A stretch of DNA of 64,000 nucleotides from Cypionkella psychrotolerans (lineage in GTDB: Bacteria > Pseudomonadota > Alphaproteobacteria > Rhodobacterales > Rhodobacteraceae), in NCBI RefSeq assembly GCF_001294535.1, contig NZ_LGIC01000007.1:1-64000 (forward strand), in the 5' to 3' direction. The notes beneath the pieces were generated by a model. It did not search any database. It had not been told where the DNA came from and worked only from the letters and a program-made list of their open reading frames with translations. Positions 7,919-14,984 of this stretch are shown here, piece after piece (the stretch's first letter is position 1; every line of letters begins with the position of its first letter). A program made the translations under genes and the position numbers.

Positions 7919-8869
7919 ATGGAAATGCACCAGATCAAATACTTTCTGGCGGTGACGCGGACGCTGAACTTTACCCGAGCGGCGGATCAATGCAACGTCA
8001 CCCAGCCGTCGCTGACCCGCGCGATCCAGAAACTAGAGGATGAATTCGGCGGCATCTTGTTCAACCGTGAACGCGCGCTGACCCATCTGACCGAGTTGGG
8101 CCGCATGGTGCTGCCGCATCTGGAACAGACCTATGAAGCTGCCGAAGCCGCGACCTCGCTTGCCAGCAGCATTGGTCGGGCCGAGGTTGCTCCGCTGGTA
8201 ATCGGGGTGGCGCATGGCCTAAATTTGCCCGTGCTGGATGAGATATTGGCCGCTTTGGCCAGCACATTGCCCGCGCTTGCGATTGATCTGCGCAGCGGCA
8301 CGTCTGAACAGTTGCTCGATACCGCGCTGAAAGGCGGCATTGATCTGCTGATCATCGCCCAGCCAGAGCAAGCGCCGGATCGGCTAGAGACTTGGCCGCT
8401 GTATGTGCAACGCTACAAAATGGCGATCTGCGCGGGGCATCGGCTTGCCAATGGCCCGCCGCTTTGCATGGCAGAAGTGGCGGCTGAGGCTTGGATCGAC
8501 GGCGGCGACGATGGCACGACTTTGTGGCGCAGCGCGGCCACCGCGATGGGTCTGGCTCCCAGCTTTCGCCACCGCGTTGAAAGCCGCAGCCAAGCCCTGC
8601 GTCTGGTGGCGCTTGGGCTTGGCCATGCGATCATGCCTGCGGGCACATCCGCTTGCGGCACAGCAGCGGTCAGCTTAAGTGATTGCGAGTTATATCAAAA
8701 CATTGTTCTGGCTGCCGTGGCAGGTCGCCGTAGAGGCCGTGCCGCCGATGCGTTCATGCGCGCGGCGCGGGCGCGTGATTGGCAGGAAAGTGCGTCGGGA
8801 ACAGCCGATCAGGCGGGTCTGGTCAGGCTCGACAATGCGCAAAGCACCTCAGCTGGTTCTGCCCGGTGA
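7919..8869 (+). CDS. LysR-family transcriptional regulator
   Basis: A 316-residue LysR regulator. The helix-turn-helix is at about residues 5-65 (LNFTRAADQCNVTQPSLTRA, FNRERALTHLTELG), followed by an effector domain from about residue 90. Several cysteines are present (DQC, AICAGHR, SACGTA, SDCEL), but I cannot identify a specific OxyR-type pair. It sits inside the redox island between msrA and a convergent peroxiredoxin-like gene, whose 3' end it overlaps by 61 bases, so a role as local redox sensor is likely but inferred. ATG 7919 matches the usual family N-terminus MEMHQIKYFLAV. Confidence 0.88.
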   Translation: MEMHQIKYFLAVTRTLNFTRAADQCNVTQPSLTRAIQKLEDEFGGILFNRERALTHLTELGRMVLPHLEQTYEAAEAATSLASSIGRAEVAPLVIGVAHGLNLPVLDEILAALASTLPALAIDLRSGTSEQLLDTALKGGIDLLIIAQPEQAPDRLETWPLYVQRYKMAICAGHRLANGPPLCMAEVAAEAWIDGGDDGTTLWRSAATAMGLAPSFRHRVESRSQALRLVALGLGHAIMPAGTSACGTAAVSLSDCELYQNIVLAAVAGRRRGRAADAFMRAARARDWQESASGTADQAGLVRLDNAQSTSAGSAR

Positions 8870-9462
8870 TGAAAGTCAGGATCGACAAAAGTAAAATGCA
8901 CCTGCCGCGCGCGATCTAGCAGGAAAGTTGCGGGCGCGGGCAGCAAACCATTGGCTGTGCCGTAAGCCTCGGCCAGATCAAAGCCGCCGTCGCGAAACTG
9001 CTGCAACACCACGGGCCCCACCGGAAACGCCAGACCATAGCGTAGGGCCACACCCAGATCGGGATCGCACAGCACCACAGCGCCGTCACCCGCAATCTGC
9101 GCCAAACCCGCCAACCGCCCGCCGGTTTCCGGTGTTACGATGATCAACCGCCCACCCGCCGCAATCAACGCATCGCGATTCTCCGCCCAAGCGCCGATTT
9201 CTTCCTCACAATACGGGCACCAGCTGCCGCGATTGAAACTTAACACCACGGGTCCGTCGGCCAGCAGATCACTCAACCTGCGCAAGCGACCACTGGCATC
9301 GGGCAGTGCAAAGTCAGGCGCAACCGCCCCCACACGCGGCGCGCCCGCCATGGCATCAGACGCCCGCAGCCGCTCAATCAGCGCATCATAACTTTCCAGC
9401 CAAGTGCCGGGAAGGCTTCGGCAGGCAGCAAGGCGCGACGCAAGGGGTACAGGGTTTTTCAT
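8809..9462 (-). CDS. Peroxiredoxin-like (AhpC/TSA-superfamily) protein
   Basis: A 217-residue thioredoxin-fold protein of the AhpC/TSA superfamily. Residues 45-90 read VAPDFALPDASGRLRRLSD and VVLSFNRGSWCPYC, giving a CxxC pair at Cys82/Cys85 in place of the single peroxidatic cysteine of classical peroxiredoxins. It has no signal peptide, so it should be cytoplasmic. The start at 9460-9462 (MKNPVPLASR) is preferred to an upstream ATG at 9573 because the longer frame has no family similarity. It diverges from the methionine-rich protein gene and converges on the LysR gene. Confidence 0.83.
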   Translation of the reverse strand: MKNPVPLASRLAACRSLPGTWLESYDALIERLRASDAMAGAPRVGAVAPDFALPDASGRLRRLSDLLADGPVVLSFNRGSWCPYCEEEIGAWAENRDALIAAGGRLIIVTPETGGRLAGLAQIAGDGAVVLCDPDLGVALRYGLAFPVGPVVLQQFRDGGFDLAEAYGTANGLLPAPATFLLDRARQVHFTFVDPDFHHRAEPAEVLCALSSLTRPA

Positions 9463-9703
9463 CCCGCCATCATTGTGCAATTCCCGCGCTATATAAAGAG
9501 CCTTGCTCGCATGGGTTTCATGCACGCAAAGCATGGACAGCGCCGCTTGATAGCCTACGGGCATTGAAAGCATAGGTAAGTGGCATTTTCTATTTTACAC
9601 GCGCTGGGGCACCCTAATTTCAATCGGTCCCTGACGGATCGGTTCTAACCTGTCGGGCCTGCTGCCAATACCGGCGATGCCCGCACCAAATTGGAGACTC
9701 CCG

Positions 9704-10015
9704 ATGAACCGTTTTCTGATCGCCCTGGCACTCTCGACCGCATTCACCGCTCCGGCATTTGCCGGCAGCATGGCCAAGGATATGGCGTGCAGCGCCTTCT
9801 CGGCAATGGATTCTGATGGCATGATGGCGACGATGAAAGACGCCAAAATGGCAGGCGACGCGATGGCTTCCGGTGACGCAATGGCATCCGGCGATGCAAT
9901 GGCCTCGGGTGATGCGATGGCGATGAGCCCCGAAGATGAGATGGCCGCTGTGGTCAAGACCTGCAAAGAACATCCCGATATGATGCTTATGGATGCGATG
10001 CATCCCAAGATGTGA
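9704..10015 (+). CDS. Methionine-rich periplasmic protein (MrpX-like)
   Basis: A 103-residue exported protein with a clear signal peptide (residues 1-20, ending APAFA-GS). The mature part of 83 residues contains 18 methionines. Residues 51-74 are four tandem hexapeptides of the type GDAMAS. Flanking the repeat are Cys29 (DMACSAF) and Cys87 (VVKTCKEHPD), which could form one disulfide, a pattern reminiscent of small HdeA-like periplasmic proteins (weak inference). Placed before a YedZ/YedY pair and near SigF/NrsF, it corresponds to MrpX of Azospira, a sacrificial methionine-rich scavenger of hypochlorite regenerated by the YedY1 methionine sulfoxide reductase. Sequence similarity to MrpX was not tested. 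Confidence 0.8.
   Translation: MNRFLIALALSTAFTAPAFAGSMAKDMACSAFSAMDSDGMMATMKDAKMAGDAMASGDAMASGDAMASGDAMAMSPEDEMAAVVKTCKEHPDMMLMDAMHPKM
9854..9925 (+). repeat. Four tandem 18-bp repeats inside the methionine-rich gene
   Basis: Units begin at 9854, 9872, 9890 and 9908 and each encodes GDAMA plus Ser (Met in the last). Synonymous third positions differ between units (GGC GAC GCG, GGT GAC GCA, GGC GAT GCA, GGT GAT GCG), so the amino-acid repeat is being kept while the DNA diverges. Confidence 0.9.
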
Positions 10016-10022
10016 TCTGCTG

Positions 10023-10049
10023 CGGGCACTGGGATACTCCCGGTGCCCG
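10023..10049 (+). terminator. Strong hairpin between the methionine-rich gene and the cytochrome gene
   Basis: Arms 10023-10033 and 10039-10049 pair over 11 bp (one T-G wobble) around a 5-base loop, starting 8 bases after the stop codon. No T-run follows. It could stabilise the upstream message or attenuate readthrough, giving more methionine-rich protein than membrane enzyme. Confidence 0.55.
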
Positions 10050-10092
10050 ACCCCACTCTCTCCCGCACCCTCTCACCCGATCAGGACAGCAG

Positions 10093-10944
10093 ATGAGCAT
10101 CACCGAACCGATGACCATGCCGACGCAAACTGCAGCCAAAGGCGGCGATGTTGTGGATCGGCACCGCTTGTCCACCCGGCTGTGGCACTGGACCAATGCC
10201 ATAACCATCGTGATCATGCTGATGAGCGGGCTGATGATCTTCAACGCGCATCCCCGACTGTATTGGGGCGCTTATGGTGCCAACCCGGACTATGCTTGGC
10301 TTCAGATCGGCGCGACCGAGGCCAATACCGGCTTTGTGCGCGTGGGCAGCGTGACCGCCGACACCACCGGTGTTCTGGGCCGCTGGACTGACAGTGACGG
10401 CCAAGTGCGCAACCGCGCCTTCCCGTCTTGGGCGACGCTGCCGCAAAGCTACAATCTGGCATTGGCTCGGCGTTGGCATCTGACCTTCGCTTGGGTGTTT
10501 GCCGTTGGCCTCGCCGCCTATCTGATCCGCAGTCTGCTCAACCGCCATCTGCAACGCGACCTGCTGCCAACAGCCGAGGAAATCCGCCCGTCGCAAATCT
10601 GGAGCGACATCAAGCACCACGCCAAGTTGCAGTTCCCGACGGGTGAGGCCGCGCAACGCTATAATATCTTGCAGAAATTCGCATATCTGTCGGTGTTGAT
10701 CGCCCTTATCCCCGGCATGATCCTGACCGGGTTCACCATGTCTCCCGGCCTGAACGCCTCTTTGCCATGGCTGCTCGATCTGTTCGGCGGCCGGCAATCG
10801 GCCCGATCTTTGCACTTTATCTTCGCGATGGGGATCATGGCGTTCATTGTGGTCCATTTGTTGATGGTTGTCCTCGCTGGACCAATCAACGAGGTGCGCT
10901 CGATGATCACAGGCCGCTACCGCTTGCCGAAGGAGAAAAACTGA
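10093..10944 (+). CDS. Membrane cytochrome b (b561-type), YedZ1-like electron donor
   Basis: A 283-residue membrane protein of the prokaryotic cytochrome b561 type. Four hydrophobic helices carry histidines suitable for haem b (RLWHWTNAITIVI, RRWHLTFAWVF, RSLHFIFAMGI, FIVVHLLMVVL). A soluble insertion separates helices 1 and 2. Coupled by a one-base TGATG overlap to the molybdoenzyme gene, it should transfer electrons from the quinone pool to that enzyme, the job of YedZ1/MsrQ in related systems. It is larger than MsrQ and of a different haem-protein type. The start MSITEP follows the hairpin after the methionine-rich gene. Confidence 0.85.
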   Translation: MSITEPMTMPTQTAAKGGDVVDRHRLSTRLWHWTNAITIVIMLMSGLMIFNAHPRLYWGAYGANPDYAWLQIGATEANTGFVRVGSVTADTTGVLGRWTDSDGQVRNRAFPSWATLPQSYNLALARRWHLTFAWVFAVGLAAYLIRSLLNRHLQRDLLPTAEEIRPSQIWSDIKHHAKLQFPTGEAAQRYNILQKFAYLSVLIALIPGMILTGFTMSPGLNASLPWLLDLFGGRQSARSLHFIFAMGIMAFIVVHLLMVVLAGPINEVRSMITGRYRLPKEKN

Positions 10945-11696
10945 TGGCACTTTTGACCCGCAGATCCGTGCTGACCGGACTTGGCTTTTCCACCATCATC
11001 GGCACCACGGCTGGCCTTGTGTTAAGCCCGAGCTTCCGCGACCTAGCGCTTGGCAGCGGTGAGAAACTGGCCTACCAGACCCACCGCCTGATCGGTCGTA
11101 ACGCTTTAGCGCCAGAGTTTACCGAAGCCGATATGTCGCCAGACTTCCGCACCAACGGTAACACCATGCCCAAGTCATCAGACTACCAGCGCCATATGGA
11201 AACCGATTTCGCCAACTGGCAGTTGCAGGTCGATGGCCTTGTCAGCACCCCAAAAGCCTTCTCACTGGCGGCACTGAAAGCCATGCCCGCCCGCACCCAG
11301 ATCACCCGTCACGACTGTGTCGAGGGGTGGAGCGCGATTGGCAAATGGACTGGAGTGCCGCTCAGCGCGTTGCTGTCTCAGGTCACCCTGCTGCCCTCTG
11401 CGCGCTATCTGGTGCTACATTGCGCCGATGATTTCAGCGGCGACGCATACTACGAAAGCATTGATCTTGTTGACGCTTTCCATCCGCAAACTATCCTCGC
11501 CCATACCATGAACGATCAACCGCTGTCCGTCGGCCACGGCGCGCCGCTGCGGCTGCGGGTCGAGCGGCAACTGGGCTACAAGCAGGCGAAATATATTATG
11601 CGGATAGAGGCGACTGCGACCCTCGCTGCGACGGGTCTTGGCAAAGGCGGCTTCTGGGAAGACCAGATCGGCTATGACTGGTATGCAGGTATATAG
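10944..11696 (+). CDS. Tat-exported molybdopterin oxidoreductase, YedY/MsrP-like
   Basis: A 250-residue protein of the sulfite-oxidase-type molybdopterin fold. The N-terminus TRRSVLTGLGFSTIIG is a twin-arginine signal, as expected for a folded cofactor enzyme sent to the periplasm. The molybdenum-ligand cysteine is Cys125 in HDCVEGWSAIGKW. Other family stretches are LVLHCADDFSGDAYYESID and GAPLRLRVERQLGYKQAKYI. Together with the cytochrome b and the methionine-rich protein it forms the YedY1-YedZ1-MrpX set that repairs oxidised periplasmic methionine. The TGATG junction shows translational coupling with the cytochrome gene. Confidence 0.88.
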   Translation: MALLTRRSVLTGLGFSTIIGTTAGLVLSPSFRDLALGSGEKLAYQTHRLIGRNALAPEFTEADMSPDFRTNGNTMPKSSDYQRHMETDFANWQLQVDGLVSTPKAFSLAALKAMPARTQITRHDCVEGWSAIGKWTGVPLSALLSQVTLLPSARYLVLHCADDFSGDAYYESIDLVDAFHPQTILAHTMNDQPLSVGHGAPLRLRVERQLGYKQAKYIMRIEATATLAATGLGKGGFWEDQIGYDWYAGI

Positions 11697-12150
11697 GCCG
11701 TGAAACGGGTGCATCGGACATGTTATTGGGATCAGCACCTAAAGGCTATAGGCCCGATCCAATGGAGCGACCGCTATCGCCAATGACCGCGTCGATGGAT
11801 CTGTTTTGCAAGTGGCTGCTTTCCGCCCTTATTGTCGCTGTGACCGTTCAAAGTTGATCACTTTGATCTAAGATGTTTTTAAGCTGCGAAAGACTTTGGC
11901 CCCGGCCACGCCGCCTGATGCAAAGGCCAGAATTTCTGAAATCCTGTCCCCGCAGCCAATACCAATAGATACTATCGGGTTCAGGCTGCTCGCGCAGCGC
12001 GGGGTGGGATGATTGCCCGCGACGGTGCGAAACGGTTCGTAAATCCTGTCCCCGCTTCATCGGGTGGCATTCGCATGACAGAAACCCGTCTCATCCAACC
12101 TTAGGCAGCCTCTCGACAGCGTCCTTCAGGATGGGCATTGGGGTTGCCTT
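11697..12150. other. Intergenic stretch with a 15-bp direct repeat
   Basis: No gene is supported. AAATCCTGTCCCCGC occurs at 11939-11953 and again at 12041-12055, 102 bases apart in the same orientation. An imperfect palindrome CAAAGTTGATCACTTTG lies near 11849-11865. The repeats may be remnants of a mobile element between the molybdoenzyme gene and the integrase. Confidence 0.6.
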
Positions 12151-13806
12151 TCAGTAAGTTTTCTCGTGTGTGTCTTTCCCATCGTGCCAGTCTATATCGC
12201 GCACGACTTTATCGTCAGCGATAAGGTTGTCGAATGCGTTTTGGACGTAGTGGCGACAGCTATGTAGCGTGAGACCCGCGCCCTCAGCGCCGAGGCTTCT
12301 ATCGATAACCTCCCGCATTTGCCGCTCTAGCTTCTTGCCGTAGCTTCCCGAAGCGTCGCCCAAATCGGGGAACAAGGAAGGGGGAGCCCTTGGTGCGGAG
12401 GGCCTCGACATAGTCCATGAAACCTAACTCGATCAGGTGGCTGTGGATTGGCACCTTGCGCTGCGAGGGCAGGTTCTTGATGCGCCGCAGATCATTGCCA
12501 TCAATGTCGAAGCAAAGGGTGCACTCCACCTTAATGATATCCTTTGGCATCAGACCAGCAATTTCTTCGCGCCGCGCGCCTGTATAGGCGGCAATCAGAG
12601 GCACCAATAGAGGCCGTTGCGGATGATCCGGCCGCCGGGCTCCCATTGCCGGGCCTCGGACTTCTAGCCCTGCCAAACAGGGCTTTGGAAAAGGGTCTTT
12701 AGCTGTTCGGCGGTGAACGCCTGACGTTTGTCGCGGTCGCGCACATTCTCTTTGCGGCGCAGCTTGCCGAGTTTCAGCGTTTGATCAATCGCAATCCCTT
12801 CGTCATCCGCCCAGGTCACGATCTGGGTCAGATGTTCAAGATGGCGGTTCACCGTGGCGACACTCAGGTTCAATTTTTCCGCTGGTAACTGCTCGGCCCG
12901 CGCCACGATTTCCTCACGGCTGGCCCCCGCATCTCTTTGGCTTTTGTCCCAGATTTTCGGCAGCTTGTGAAGATCCGTGCGAAAAGATGTGACATGGCTT
13001 TGCCGGATCCTGCGGAGGTCAGCAATCCCGGTCAAGGTAGAGAACAGCGTCACAAAGTTTTCATACTCGCGCAGAGTTTTTTCTTCGATTCCTACTGCCC
13101 GCTTAAGCGCGTTCATTCCCTGAACGATCACGGTGAGGCTCGGATCAAGGATTTTGGGATCTGATGCTCCTTGATTTGGGGGATGGTCTGGTTCATGAGT
13201 TTCTTGGGCTTCAATGGGTAGCTGATTAGGAGCTTCCGGCTCCCGCGGGATCGCTTCATCCCAGGCTAAGTGCTTGCCACGGATGTAGAGGTCCATCGCC
13301 TCAATCGTTCCTTGGGCTGAAACCGTTTCGCGCCCGGTCAACGCCTTGAGTTCCCGTAGAATGATCCGTCGGCGCGTATCGCTGGTCAGGTCGCTCCGCA
13401 AAAGATCGACATCGCGGGCGAAGAGGCTGTTACCGTCGGGGGTTGGCGCATGGACGTCATTGTTGGCGATATGTGCCCAAGCGGCCCGCATCGCCTCGTC
13501 ATGGCGGCGATCATCAGCCGGATCGCAACTGTCGACACGGCTGAACATGGCAATTGTGGCGCGCTCGCGCTTCGCAACCTCCGCAAGCCAGCTACGTGCC
13601 TCGGTTTCTGTGATCTGATTTCTGACGGCGCATTCCATAGCGATATCACTCTCCGCGCTAAGCTTCCGAGATAAGATAACCGCAATGCGCGGGTCGGTGG
13701 TGCGCAAAGAGAGCTTGATTTCGACGATTCTTGTGGATTGTCGCCTTATGCGACGGCACCAATGGAACACTTGTCCGCGTCGGAAGAGGTGGGGTTGGCC
13801 GTTCAT
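12151..13806 (-). pseudogene. Tyrosine site-specific integrase, decayed
   Basis: A phage-type integrase broken into three frames. Residues 1-380 (13806 to 12664) contain the SAM-like core-binding domain and end at an in-frame TAG (12664-12666) after SPVWQG. The catalytic domain resumes in another frame with the first arginine box (PLIAAYTGARREEIAGL). It shifts again near 12400 and ends with LTLHSCRHYVQNAF, which contains the H-x2-R motif, and THEKTY, whose Tyr is followed directly by the stop. One nonsense change and two frameshifts make an active protein unlikely. It starts about 120 bases from the tRNA-Asn 3' end, the usual place for an integrase at its attachment site. Confidence 0.85.
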
Positions 13807-13875
13807 CTAATATCCGTTCCTAGTTGGACGGACAGATAAATCAGCTGTGCAGGATGGAATATCCTTATGCCACAT

Positions 13876-13902
13876 AGACGAAGCCAAATTTTGGCTTTGT
13901 CT
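13876..13902. repeat. Inverted repeat between integrase and tRNA-Asn
   Basis: Two 13-base arms (13876-13888 and 13890-13902) around a single base, with one mismatch; core AAGCCAAATTTTGGCTT. It may be an integrase arm site or a terminator. Confidence 0.6.
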
Positions 13903-13905
13903 ATT

Positions 13906-13928
13906 ATTTCAACGGCTTGCGTTGAAAT
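13906..13928. repeat. Inverted repeat abutting the tRNA-Asn 3' end
   Basis: ATTTCAAC (13906-13913) and GTTGAAAT (13921-13928) form a perfect 8-bp stem with a 7-base loop. It touches the CCA end of tRNA-Asn and may end its transcript or belong to the attachment site. Confidence 0.6.
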
Positions 13929-14003
13929 TGGCTCCGGCGGTAGGGATCGAACCTACGACCAATTGATTAACAGTCAACTGCTCTACCGCTGAGCTACGCC
14001 GGA
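13929..14003 (-). tRNA. tRNA-Asn (anticodon GTT)
   Basis: On the minus strand the gene starts TCCGGCGTAGCTCAGCGGTA and ends CGCCGGA plus G and an encoded CCA. The acceptor stem pairs over 7 bp (TCCGGCG with CGCCGGA). The anticodon loop CTGTTAA gives GTT, and the T-arm reads GGTTCGATCC. It is the likely attachment site for the decayed integrase next to it. Confidence 0.96.
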
Positions 14004-14072
14004 ACACGAGGGGTCTATAGCAAGGGTGTTTGGGGGCGGCAAGGGGGGGAGCGCATAAAAATGCATTGCGGC

Positions 14073-14942
14073 TCAGATGATTTTGAACTGTGCCCCGGCG
14101 CCAAGCGGTTCGGTGGAAAAGACGACATTTCTGTCATGCAGATCAATAAGATGCGCAAGAATGTTGCGGGCGGCGGCGGGCAACAGGGCGGGTGGGGTGT
14201 CGGTGTAAAGCTGGGCCGCCAAATCGGCGGGGCGGGCGGGTCCTGCCTGCAACGCCGCACAAATTGCGGTTTCGCGGGCGTGGCGGTGGGCGGCAAGCTC
14301 GGCCAGACGCAGAGTCGGATCGGCGATTGTCTCGCCATGGCCGGGCCAGAAGCGCCGCCAGTGCTGTGCCTGCAACCGCCGCAGTGACGCCATATAGGCG
14401 CTCATATCGCCATCGGGCGGCGAGATCAGCGTGCTGGCCCAGCCCATCACGTGATCGCCGCTGAACAGAGCATCGCCCAGTGCGAAGCACAGATGCCCAC
14501 CCATATGGCCGGGGGTGTGCAACGCCTCAATCTGCAAGCCCGCCAGTGCCAGCACCGCGCCATCCGCCACCAGAACGTCCGGCACAAAGCCCGCATCCAC
14601 CCCTTCGCCGCCGCCCTGCAACCCAGCCGCTGCCAGCCGCTGCATCAGCGCAGAGCGCCCCGCCAAAGCCCCGCCAAAGCCATAGACCTGCGCCCCGGTC
14701 GCCGCCTGCAATTCAGGCACCAGCCCGGAATGGTCCAGATGCGGATGCGTCACCAAGATCGCCCGCACTGGCGCGCCCTGCACAGCCGCCAGCACCGCCG
14801 CCAGATGATCGGGCAGGGCGGGGCCGGGGTCGATCACCACCGCGCCATCAGCCCCGTGCAGCACATAAGTGTTGGTGCCAGTCCCGGTCATCGGGCTGGG
14901 GTTCGCGGCCCTGATCCGGCGCACACCTGTCGCTATGTCCAT
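14073..14942 (-). CDS. MBL-fold metallo-hydrolase (LACTB2-like)
   Basis: A 289-residue metallo-beta-lactamase-fold hydrolase. The zinc motif H-x-H-x-D-H appears as THPHLDHSG. Further ligands are expected in HTPGHMGGHL, SGDHVMGWAST and WPGHGE. The C-terminal 60 residues form the winged-helix tail seen in LACTB2-like members. The start ATG at 14940-14942 (MDIATGVRRIRAANPSP) is where family similarity begins; the frame stays open upstream through the divergent kinase gene but this is a shadow. The substrate is unknown. Confidence 0.88.
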   Translation of the reverse strand: MDIATGVRRIRAANPSPMTGTGTNTYVLHGADGAVVIDPGPALPDHLAAVLAAVQGAPVRAILVTHPHLDHSGLVPELQAATGAQVYGFGGALAGRSALMQRLAAAGLQGGGEGVDAGFVPDVLVADGAVLALAGLQIEALHTPGHMGGHLCFALGDALFSGDHVMGWASTLISPPDGDMSAYMASLRRLQAQHWRRFWPGHGETIADPTLRLAELAAHRHARETAICAALQAGPARPADLAAQLYTDTPPALLPAAARNILAHLIDLHDRNVVFSTEPLGAGAQFKII

Positions 14943-14984
14943 CCCAGCTTCCCATCTTGCTGCATCCTCGCTAACCTTGCCGCT

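Noticed and set aside
9640-9703. Possible SigF promoter before the methionine-rich gene (CTAACC at 9645-9650)
   Set aside because: No CGAA follows at 15-17 bases, so the match is not good enough to claim.
11848-12060. A 70-codon minus-strand open frame
   Set aside because: Arg/Gln-rich with no recognisable motif, and it spans both copies of the 15-bp repeat, so it is probably chance.
11697-14003. Search for a second copy of the tRNA-Asn 3' end (attachment repeat)
   Set aside because: No copy of the T-arm/acceptor sequence was found by eye in the window, so element boundaries cannot be proven.
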